Shown piece by piece: positions 1 to 9,366 of a stretch of DNA of 64,000 bases. The stretch spans positions 34,742,693-34,806,692 of the forward strand of contig OX411549.1 of the NCBI GenBank assembly GCA_948146395.1, read 5' to 3'. This DNA comes from Fragum whitleyi. Taxonomy: Eukaryota > Mollusca > Bivalvia > Cardiida > Cardiidae. Position 1 is the first letter of the stretch. Each line of letters starts with the position of its first letter. Position numbers and translations under genes: made by a program. The notes beneath the pieces were generated by a model. That model ran no database searches and was not told where the DNA came from. It saw nothing but the letters and a program-made list of their open reading frames with translations.

Positions 1-646
1 GTGCTAGCCTAAAGCTATAAAACAAATCCATTTTGATAGACCTTATACATGTACACAATGGCTGTTGCCATGAAAATTTCTCTTTGGTCATTTGCATTTA
101 CACAATTTGCCTTCAAAAGTCAAAAATGCACGAAATTTTTGTAATTTTACAGGGTAAAAATGCCACATAAATCTAATTTTTGAAGAAATTAACCAATGAA
201 TTTTTCTTGTTTTCCGATATGTTTAAACCCCATATTTTTCCTTTATTTGGTGAAAATTCAGCATACCTTTCCATGCAAATAAGAAAGTTTTTCGTTATTT
301 TACAGTGACCTCTCCTAATTGAAAGACGTTTGTAACGCATTTTTATTGTTAGATTTAATGATCCAGTCATTCATTTGATATCAAATGTTGAAAAGAAGCT
401 AAGTTTTGAAATTTTATCATCATTATTCTACGTTATTTCCACCAGCAGAACCTTACGAAAACCAGTCTTTTTAAACAACGCGCAAAAAGAGACGTAAAAT
501 AAACAAAAACCCACTTCCGGTTTAAAGAGTCCGGAGGTGGCTGTCCATTGCCACCTTAAGGGCTTTTCAAGTACAATAATGGATGGATTTTGAAATAACA
601 TAGCATGGTTATTATGAGAAGATATGTACTCTGTAAAATCATCTAG
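1..646. other. Unassigned AT-rich flank
   Basis: No exon with both splice signals, no RNA gene and no recognisable repeat is visible here. Short open frames on the minus strand (173-370, 428-649) have AT-driven composition and no coding features. The last five bases, TCTAG at 642-646, are the left target duplication of the transposon that follows. Confidence 0.5.
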
Positions 647-1301
647 CACGGGGGGTGATGTCCATAATCGGAGCCACCGGCTCCGCTTTCAAAATCATGT
701 GTGGAACTTCCGCTCCACGTGCGGCTCCGATTATGTAGAGGTAAACATTTCGTATTTTGAATGAAAAATGGGGTAGAAGGTCGGGATTTCCTCATTTATA
801 TAATATTTAATTCATTAATCATAAAAAAGTCGAATGCTATTCGACCAGTTATACATTTTGCAACGTAAATGAACTCAAAAAATGTAAGAACGCCCGTTGG
901 TTTTTGTTAAAAATGATTTCTCCTGGGAGCAGTCTTGAGCCAGGAATGTCAAAACACGTGGATTTTACCTCCAAAATGCAATATTCTGAACAGAATTAAT
1001 AGCGCAGACCATTGTTTTCAGTGTACACGAGTTTAACAAAACAACCACAATAATCTTACCCAACGTACTTTTCTGCAATACGATATATATCAAAAAAAAT
1101 GTTGGGTTCCGATTATGTGGAGTGGCTCCGATTGTGTTCCCTGGCTCTGAAGTTGTGGAGTGTCTTCTTCTTCTTCCATATGCCCCCACGGCCTTCAATA
1201 TGAAGTTTCTGTTAGTTCCATGGGGCGCTGTTTTCTCGTCATTCCATGACACACGTTGTCTATTTTACGTCTCACCTTCCTTTCTCGTTTACTTTTATTA
1301 C
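647..1301 (+). repeat. Left inverted arm of foldback transposon
   Basis: This arm pairs with 4561-5207. Several internal copies of a CTCCGATTATG-like word (for example near 715-725 and 1105-1130) form subterminal repeats, possibly transposase binding sites. Open frames on both strands (965-1252 minus, 1122-1340 plus) recur in the other arm and come from the repeat, not from a gene. Confidence 0.85.
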
Positions 1302-1532
1302 CTCCAAAATGCAATATTCCGAACAGTATGTCTGATGTAAACCCTTGTTTTCAGTGAGTACGAATTCAGGAAAAACAACCACAATATTCTAGAAAATTGT
1401 TCTTTACTGAAATTTTAGATAGTTGAAAGAAAATTATTTGTCTCTAATTATGTACCAATGCTCCAAAGTCTTGGAGTGCCTAGCTTTTAGGGACCGAAAC
1501 TCATAAGCACTTGCCTAAAAAACTACATTTGT

Positions 1533-1536
1533 TCAT

Positions 1537-1583
<47 letters not shown>

Positions 1584-1603
1584 CTTAGTTATTTAGTTAG
1601 TTA
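1533..1603. repeat. TTTA microsatellite with GTTA tail
   Basis: A run of tetranucleotide TTTA repeats passes into short TTAG/GTTA repeats. It lies in the interior of the foldback transposon. Confidence 0.9.
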
Positions 1604-2935
1604 GTTAGTTAGTGTTCACGAATTAAATCCACAATGGTATGAGATGAATAGACCATAGCAATGACTTATTTACAGCGATTCACCCTATGGCTTTTGCTTT
1701 TGAAGGAGTCGACAAACGGCCCAGATACCTAATCTTTTAGGTTCACTGTCACCATGAGTCCACGATAACCTTAAAAAACTGTGACATGGAGAGTAAAAAG
1801 TTTCCGGTCATAACACAAATTGTAGTACAATCCGTCCTCCCCACCCAGTCAGCACCGAAGTTCGGCATCGGTAGTTGTTATTATCGGGGTTTTAACCTGG
1901 CAATGGTCGAATTATGACCCTTCAGTGTCCATGAATTTAATCGCATAAATGAATCAGTTTAATATGTCTATGCGCAATGACGTCCCGAAATTCATTTTTT
2001 TGCTACCAACAAACTCGAAAAATTGGCTTTATCTGATAAATGTTTTCACGGTTTGTCGATTCCACCTTTATAAGCTGTATTACTCGACAAACTTGAGTTT
2101 CGGACGATGGATTCGATCTGCTGCATGAGAAAACATTGTTAATAACGAAAACCTTCTTTAAGTAATACCGATGCCTTCTCTTTCACCGACCAGACTTATC
2201 TCAAACCCAAGCATATCAGAAACGAGCTTGCAATGAGAGTTCACAAAAAAAAACACACGAAAATTCGCAAGGTTTTGAGTCAAATTAAGGCAGCATGAAG
2301 AGCAATTGGATAGCCATGTTAGGATTTAATCTAGGTAAAATTCAGAAATCCACGTGTCGAACATTATTTGAGAGCAATATTGCACATGAACACACGCGCT
2401 ATTGAATTTTACAGAGCAATGAAAACTGACTTTGATTTCAAAATTTTGATTTTGGGGGTAGTCAGCTGTAACTCTCCAATGCGTATGTCTTCGGTGTAAT
2501 CCTTTTTGTCTCAGATCAATAAATAGTTTACGTTTATTTTGGTATATCCAATTTTCCAAACTCTAGATTATGGAAAAAGTTGTATCTAAAAATTTAAATG
2601 ATGCGTTATTTTTGTTGTTCAGTATATATAAAACGTGTTTTCGCCCTTGTATATTGATCCGCTAAATGTCAAATTTTTATACTTCTGTTTAATTTTCAAC
2701 ATCGCCTTTATGAAACGGCACCCATATACCGAAAAAGCGCTCGGGACATTTTCAGTATTTGATTTTCAGAGTCTTAAATAAGTTTCAATTTTATTAAATC
2801 TAGTTAAATTACTTTCCGATTGAAAAATTGACAAATCCGGAGATGAAGAAGTAAATTCTGACATTAATCGGAATTTATGTAAATATGTTTAAAACTTTGC
2901 GAAAATTCGGAACTAAATGTTACGCGGGGCTTAAA

Positions 2936-4197
2936 AACAAGGGACCATTGGCCCTTAAGCGCTAATCTGAGGCATTTACAAGTATTTGACAAATGTGGCA
3001 AAGTGTCAAAACTACTTATTTGAAATTTGTGACTAGCTCAACTAAAGTCAAAGATATCAAAAATACAATCATTCCGATTACATTTCAAAACAGTTGAGTC
3101 AAATATGTTGCCTCTAAAGTACTGAAGGATTTTCAAAGATTTGAAGAGGTGTCAAAGTTTTTGACCCTCTAGTCTAAGATTTCAAGATAAAGATCCTGAC
3201 AATATATAAAACAATAAATGTTCTCTAGGTTTTCATTATTTTTTTCCAATCGACCTCAATTTTGGTCCCACTTAAACAATTTTTGAACTTAATGAGAATT
3301 CATGGAGACAAACATTCTGACCAAGTTTCAAGACATTTGAGTAAGGAAGTGGCCTCTAGAGTTCACACCAGGTTTTATCAAGATTTGACCAATTAACCTA
3401 ATTTTTGACTTCACTTGATCCAGTTTAGGACTTGACCAAGATTAGATTGGGGTCCAACATTCTGACCAAAGTTCAGGACATTTGGGTCAAGAATGTGGCT
3501 TCTAAAGTTAACAGAAGGTTCTTCTAAGATATGACCCCATGACCTCATTTTTGACTCCGATTGACTCAATTTCAAACTTGACCGAGATTTGATGCAGTCA
3601 AACATTCTGGCAAAGTTTTAGGACATGAGGGCAAATTATGTGGCCTCTAAAGTGAACAGAATGTTTTTCTTAGATATGACCCCTTAACCTCATTTTTGAC
3701 CTCACTTGACCCAGTTTACAACATGACCAAGATTTGATGAAGACCAACATTCTGACCAGGTTTCATGATATTGGGGCCAAAAATGTGACCTCTGAAGTGT
3801 ACAGAGGGTTTTCTAAGATATGATCCCTTGACCTCAATTTTGACCCCACTTGACCCAATTTCGAACTTGTCCGAGATTTGATGGAGACAAGCATTCTGAT
3901 GACGTTTAAAAAAAGGACATTTTGGCAAAAAATGTGGCCTCTGAAGTGCACACAAGACTTTTGCTAAAATTTGACCCATTTCATTTACAAGATCCCATTT
4001 TTGACCCCACTTGACCAAATCTCGAACTGGACCAAGATTTGATGGAGACAGACATCCTGACCAAGTTTAATACATTTGGACCAAAACAGTGGCCTCTAGA
4101 GTGGACACAAATTGGTGACGGACGACGGACGAAGGACGCCGGACACAGCTTGATCACAATAGCTCACCATGAGCCCTTCCTGCTCAGATGTGCTAAA
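2936..4197 (+). mobile_element. GG-type tandem-core element A
   Basis: The element starts with AACAAGGGACCATTGGCCC (a short palindrome after an AACAAG leader). It continues with about five units of ~145 bp; the word GATTTGATG or its variant recurs near 3440, 3586, 3731, 3875 and 4036. Each unit contains a form of CCAAGTTTCA. A GGAC-rich tract (4115-4142) follows, and it ends with the partly palindromic string AATAGCTCACC...GTGCTAA. There is no protein-coding potential. It sits inside the foldback transposon, so it inserted later. The layout resembles oyster pearl or Helitron-derived (HINE) elements with tandem cores; that comparison is from general knowledge. Confidence 0.7.
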
Positions 4198-4560
4198 AAT
4201 CGAACAAAAAGGGAGTTTAAAGAATCATTGAGTCCTTTTTAGCGAGATATATTAATCGTATTTCTTGAAATATGAATCAAATGAACGCGAATTTCGCAAA
4301 ATCTTTTTTGATACCACTCACAAAATATATCTGATAAAATTTCATGGAATTATCGACGTTGAAAGAGTGTTAGTAGTGACGTTGTTAAAATTGGAACGCT
4401 TAGCGTGCGAAGTATAATAAGCAAGAAAAACCATTGACAGGCTCCGAAGCAATCTCTATATCTCTTCACATTTAATCGTCGATTATAGTCCGACAATTCT
4501 CTTGCACTTAAATGTACTAAGTAATATTAATGAAGCTGACTGTCTAGTAACCGGAATAAT

Positions 4561-5207
4561 GTAATAAAAGTAAACATGTCGAAGTGAAACGTAACAAACA
4601 TAACTTGCATCGTGAAATGGTGATAAAAAAGCGCCCCGTGAAACTAGTAGAAATTTCATATTGAAGATGTTATATGGAAGAAGAAGAAGACACTCCACAA
4701 CTTCAGAGCCAGGGAACATAATCGGAGCCAATCCACATAATCGGAACCAATTTATTTTCTTTGATCTATACCATATTGAAGAAAAGTACATTGGGTTAGA
4801 GTATTGTGGTTGTTTTGTTAAACTCGTGTACACTGAAAACGATTGTCTACATTATTAATTCTGTTCAGAATATTGCATTTTGAAGGTAAAAACCACGTGT
4901 TTTGACATTCCTGACTGAAGACTGCTCCCAGAAGAAATCATTTTTAACAAAAACCAACGAGCGTTCTTACATTTTTTGAGTACGTTTACGTTGCAAAATG
5001 CATAACTGGTCGAATAGCATTCGACTTTTTTATGATTAATGAATTAAATATTATATAAATGAGGAAATCCCGACCTTCTACCCCATTTTTCATTCAAAAT
5101 ATGAAATGTTCACATCTACATAATCGGAGCCACACGTGAAGCGGAAGATCCACACATGATTTTGAAAGCGGAGCCGGTGGCTCCGATTATGGACATCACC
5201 CCCCGTG
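4561..5207 (-). repeat. Right inverted arm of foldback transposon
   Basis: Reverse complement of 647-1301. It ends CCCCCCGTG, directly followed by the target duplication TCTAG. Confidence 0.85.
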
Positions 5208-5326
5208 TCTAGGATATCTTCAAGATCAAGCTGTATACCAATGTCAAAGTTTATCATTCGACTTGTCCGGAACATTCAACTTGCATTCATGTATTGATTA
5301 AATAGAGGATATTAAATGAGTGGTCA

Positions 5327-5710
5327 TGGAATACCGAATTTATTAAACGAGTCATCTATGAACAGATAAAAACGAGTGCCGAGTGTTTATCTGTTTTAGA
5401 TGACGAGTTTAATAAATTCGGTATTTTATGAGCAAAAATTTTATATACTATTTATAATTTGACCCGAATTTTTGCGTAAAATCGTCGAAATTCTTGAAGT
5501 TCAACACTTCAATTTTCCGCGAAACGTATAACGCTATTTAAAACTGACGTCACAATCGATACATTATGACGTAATTTTCGTGGTTACAAAATAGCGTCGC
5601 TCTTCCTTCTGAGCTCATTTGCATAGTTATTCCACTAGTGTAATAACACCCGTGTAATATCAAAAATATTAAACGGGTTTATTTCACTACCGTGACGTAG
5701 GTCATATTAT
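5327..5710. repeat. Giant hairpin P1 with CRE-like flank
   Basis: 5327-5428 is an imperfect palindrome with arms of about 45 bp; the outer words are ATACCGAATTTATTAAA and its complement. The following ~250 bp carries a TGACGTCA site near 5545, a second TGACGT near 5567, and an octamer-like ATTTGCAT near 5619. This looks like a foldback repeat with an attached spacer. Nothing coding is visible. Confidence 0.6.
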
Positions 5711-5880
5711 AAAAAATAATCTGGTATACTTGTTCTTTTACTTCGGCTGATGTGTTTTTTATAACAATGTTTTATGAAGCTTCAATGTCAGGATCTGATA
5801 TTAAAAGTGAAATGTTACAAATCTAGATTATCCGGAGTATTCCACCATTTATGATCGTATGGAGAAATTAGAATAAACAA

Positions 5881-5936
5881 CCCCTACCCTAACCCCAACC
5901 CCAACCCGGGGGGGGGGGGGGGCGGGGGGGGGGTAA
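5881..5936. repeat. CCCTAA-like stretch joined to a long G run
   Basis: Degenerate CCCTAA/CCCCAA units run directly into about 15 G, one C, then about 10 G. Mollusc telomeres are TTAGGG repeats, so this may be an interstitial telomere-like scar. The G run itself may vary in length or be affected by sequencing error. Confidence 0.6.
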
Positions 5937-6083
5937 GGTTGGTCTTTGCTCAGCCCAACATCTGACATTATCATTGGGGCTTTGCCTTTTATTCTATGCA
6001 TCTAATTTTTTCGTGGTGGGACTGATAAATACAATTTATATCTAACTACACAATAAAAATCGTAAATTTCGCGCTACACTGGC

Positions 6084-6331
6084 TTAACCCTTGTCATGCT
6101 GAACTCGGAATATTCCTGCTTTTGCAGGAGCTATAGACAAACATCAGCCTGCACATTATGTGCAGTCTGATGCTAGTCTACACCACCTGTTTCTCACTTT
6201 CAAACCAGAATTCTCAATAGATTTAGTTTTTAAAATAAAAATTGACCTACAGTTGGTATTGTCAGTGTTTTTTGCCCTTTGATTTAGAAGAAAATTTTTA
6301 GCCAAATTTTTTTCAGCATGACAAGGGTTAA
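6084..6331. mobile_element. TTAA-flanked MITE, copy 1
   Basis: The inverted termini are CCCTTGTCATGCTGAA and TTCAGCATGACAAGGG, flanked on both sides by TTAA (6084-6087, 6328-6331). TTAA targets with CCC-starting ends are typical of piggyBac-type elements. A second copy lies at 59378-59632 in opposite internal orientation; the shared inner word near the end is TATAGACAAACAT or its complement. No coding capacity. Confidence 0.85.
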
Positions 6332-6394
6332 AATCAATGAGGATGTCCGTTTCCAAAAATATCGCTTTAGCACACAATAAAGATTCAGAATTAC

Positions 6395-6430
6395 CTGCGG
6401 GTTTGAACCCGGTCTCGGCTTAATTTCATC
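6395..6430 (-). pseudogene. tRNA-like T-arm fragment
   Basis: On the minus strand GGGTTCAAACCCGC gives a good pol III B box with a pairing stem. No complete cloverleaf can be built, so this is a relic. Confidence 0.4.
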
Positions 6431-6868
6431 TAACATTTGCCAAAAGTTATTATAACTAGCGTAATCTGATTCTCAACAATGGGCTTATGATAAGTAGTAT
6501 GACCTCTTGGTTGGATGGACAGTTGTTGGCTTGGGCGAAGTGTTGTGATGTTTCTGCTGCGAGAAACAACAGGCAGAAATAGTTAGGTGTGCCAATCGCC
6601 GAAATATGCCTGCAATAATATTCAAAGCAGCGTTAAGCCCCAAACAATCAATCAACCTGATTTCAAGGTATGGTAACACTGGTGGTGTAATATATTGTGA
6701 ACAACTATAAAGTTTATTATTTATCTACAATGACCTGGCACTCATTAAATATTCCTTTTGACCCCTATTAATAATCGCAAAATATGTTTCTTAATTTAGA
6801 CTTAAACTCGTGACGTTTAGATTTAATTAAATGTATCACATCCCAACGTACACATGGAGATTTGGCGG

Positions 6869-6935
6869 TGGTGGTAAGGTTGTTGTCCCATAACTGGGAG
6901 GTCATGAGTTCAAGCCGAATCGCAACCAATTATAT
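6869..6935 (+). pseudogene. tRNA-like relic
   Basis: A GGTGGTGGTAAGG A-box-like string is followed about 40 nt later by GAGTTCAAGCC, a B-box-like string. It resembles the relic at 14860-14930, which suggests a common tRNA-derived repeat. The acceptor stem does not pair. Confidence 0.45.
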
Positions 6936-7606
6936 TTCTATTTCTTTTTATGAAGCATCTTTGTTCAAGTACCTTTTTGATACAATAGTATTGCATTAGG
7001 CTATTGGCATTTTGCACAGAAATCTTTCCATCAAGCTTTTATTTTTTTATTTAAAATCTGATATTTGCAAAGCGTTGTCCATTCATCACTGTAAATTTTA
7101 ACTGTGCATTCCGAGGTCGCACTGGAAACGCAATGAATTGTGAATCTCGTTTTTGTTGTTCAAACACAAGCGTAACTGAATAATTGAAACTTTGAAAGGT
7201 ACAGATCTAATTTTTAAGGAATGAAGAGGCAGTTTTTTTTCTTTTCATTCTATGACTGAATGAAACTAAAAACCTATACATGTTTTGAATACGTTAATCG
7301 AATTCCTGTTTAAGTGTGATAAGGTTATCAATATCAAAAACTGAAATATCTTCATATCTCATAATTAACTATCATGAAGCAAATGAGATCTGTATTGGGA
7401 CATCCGTTTACTGCAAGCTAACTAAATACTTCAGTATGTTTTCATTTAGGTATGAAACCAATTGTTAGCCGATCAGAGTACAATAGTCTTAGTTGGTGCA
7501 AACAACTAAAATTGAATGATATAGAATAATACAATATAAATTGGAACTCACAAAAAACTTATGACAATTTATAAGATAATAGAAAAAAAATATTGATGTA
7601 AAATAT

Positions 7607-7685
7607 GTCCCTGTCGGGATTTGAACTCGACCCGACAACTTACCGCCTTACGGGAAGGCGTCTGTACCCACTGTACTACAGCGAC
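7607..7685 (-). pseudogene. tRNA pseudogene, best cloverleaf in the window
   Basis: On the minus strand the acceptor arms GTCGCTG and CAGGGAC pair at six of seven positions. An A-box-like GTAGTACAGTGGGT, an anticodon stem CGCCT/AGGCG and a T arm with loop TTCAAAT are present. The loop TCCCGTA gives a nominal CCG (Arg) anticodon, but position 33 is C where functional tRNAs have U, and the variable region is long. I call it a decayed tRNA or tRNA-derived repeat. Confidence 0.55.
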
Positions 7686-7854
7686 TCTAGTATGGGAAGT
7701 GAAGTTATACAAATAAAACGGTGATATGAGATTGAAATTCTCTGCGGGCATACTCGAACACTGACGGAAGTTAATGAGTGCCAGTTCATTTTAGATAAAT
7801 AATACACAAAATGATTAGTGTTTACTTCTAAAAGAGATAAGTCTTTCTTTAATG

Positions 7855-8246
7855 CTCTTCGGTAGTTTATCGAGAAAAAACGGTAGATTATCACTTGATA
7901 ATCTCACCGCAAAAGCAGTGAAATTATCAAAAAAATATACCCTGCTTTTGTGCATTTCATCCTATCTGACGTCATCTATGCGGGGCGAAATAAGTGACGT
8001 CACAGCGAACGTTGCAAATCAATCACGCACAAAATGGCGCGCTTATCGAAAATCTGTCCTAGAATTTTCACATTTTGTCTCATTTTTGCAATAAATAAAA
8101 AGAATAATCGTTTGTTTTTCGAGTAAGATCGATTGATATTTCATTTCGTGAAGAACAAAAGCTATATTTCCACGCTCGTGAAAATATAGCTTTTGTTGTT
8201 CACTCAATGAAATACAAATCGATCTTACACTGAAACAAACGATTAT
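7855..8246. repeat. Giant hairpin P2 with CRE-like flank
   Basis: 8103-8246 is an imperfect palindrome with arms of about 65 bp; outer words are AATCGTTTGTTTTTCGAG and CTGAAACAAACGATT. The preceding 250 bp carries two TGACGTCA sites (near 7968 and 7996) and AAAATGGCGCG near 8032. The hairpin-plus-CRE layout resembles P1, although the sequences differ. Confidence 0.6.
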
Positions 8247-9150
8247 CCTCTATCACTTTAGTTTAAACATGAGGTAACACAAATGATCTGAACTTTTGCG
8301 ATCAAGTGTAACATGAACGTTTAAGCCCACAGTGATTCGAAATTTCAACACCGCAAAGAATAAAGCCCCTGAATTTGGCGTGTAGAAACGCTTGTTGTGT
8401 GTACTATTGAAATCTATTGCAAAAGGAAATTTTACTCCCAAAATGGTTTGATGTTTCACCAATCAGAGAGAAGAGTGTCTCTAAATTTAGTGTAAAAAAA
8501 CAATTTATTTCCAAAATGGGTGTCGATTTTCATCAGTGAAAGGGTAGAGAAACACAAGTTGTTCTTTGCTGATAATACACTTTTCGTGTAGAGAGTTAAA
8601 TATTCTCTGAATTTGCACTTGTTTCGGTGTAGAGATATGTTACACGAATGTTGATATTTCTCTTGATCTCTTTTTTTGTGTGTGTTACTTAACACATTTT
8701 TTTCCAGTGTTGTCCGGATCAATTTTTGACATCAATGCTTATGTGTATTTGGAAACGATCCAAAACTCTACATTTCAAATAACTCAATGATCAGTTAAAA
8801 AGAGAAAATCAGTCAGTCATTTAAATTAAATATTTTAAAATTTCAAGTCATATGAAACCGTGAGTTAGTCTATTATGTCCCTGTTTTTACTTAATGAAAG
8901 ATAAATCGATATTAAACCATTTAAAACTTAAAACAATTGACCAAAATACAGTTTTTTTAAGCACAATAGCAATAGAATGCAATGTCAATGGGTTCTAAGT
9001 GATTTATTGATAAAAGACCCGTAAATTACACTCAATTTAGCAATTATTGAATATTGAATAATTGAAAAGTTCTGACAAAACGATTAAAATGTTTCGACAC
9101 AATTGAAAATAACCTGTAACGCCTTTAGTTAGAAGAACTGACTTATTCAG
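8247..9150. other. AT-rich region upstream of the PAN gene
   Basis: No TATA box in a convincing position, no repeat family I recognise and no exon are visible. The bases just before the start codon (9141-9150, ACTTATTCAG) could be a splice acceptor, so an untranslated first exon may lie upstream. Confidence 0.4.
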
Positions 9151-9151
9151 A

Positions 9152-9366
9152 ATGGCACGGCCTCATGTAAGATTTTCAACAGTTTTTGGATTAATTTTAA
9201 TTTGGATACACGTGGCGATATGTGTTGGTTGTGGCTTTTTTGGATTTACCCCAGATCCACCAGAAGTAGGCCTTCTTCAAAACGACACCCACTTTAGTGA
9301 AGAAATCTACCTATCCAGAAAGTCCTCATTATACGGCTGTTTAAAGCTCTGTAAAGAAACGAATGG
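9152..9366 (+). CDS. PAN gene exon 1: signal peptide and start of PAN module
   Basis: ATG at 9152 begins MARPHVRF; the frame stays open for 71 codons plus two bases. The donor is ATGG|GTAAGA (intron from 9367). Reading on without splicing would hit TAA at once. The hydrophobic core followed by polar sequence, then the first two PAN cysteines, make this a convincing leader exon. Confidence 0.8.

Larger units (their letters stand above)
647..5207. mobile_element. Foldback DNA transposon, 4.56 kb, with ~650 bp inverted arms
   Basis: The left arm (647-1301) and right arm (4561-5207) are reverse complements over about 650 bp with some divergence, for example around the shared GGCTCCGATTATG subterminal words. 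The outer ends match exactly as CACGGGGGGTGATGTCC and its complement. The element is flanked by the direct repeat TCTAG (642-646 and 5208-5212), a 5 bp target duplication. No transposase reading frame is visible between the arms, so it is non-autonomous. CAC-starting termini with a 5 bp duplication are known for Transib/RAG-like transposons, but the terminus is not the canonical CACWRTG, so superfamily placement is only inference. The interior holds a TTTA microsatellite and a nested tandem-core element. Confidence 0.85.
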
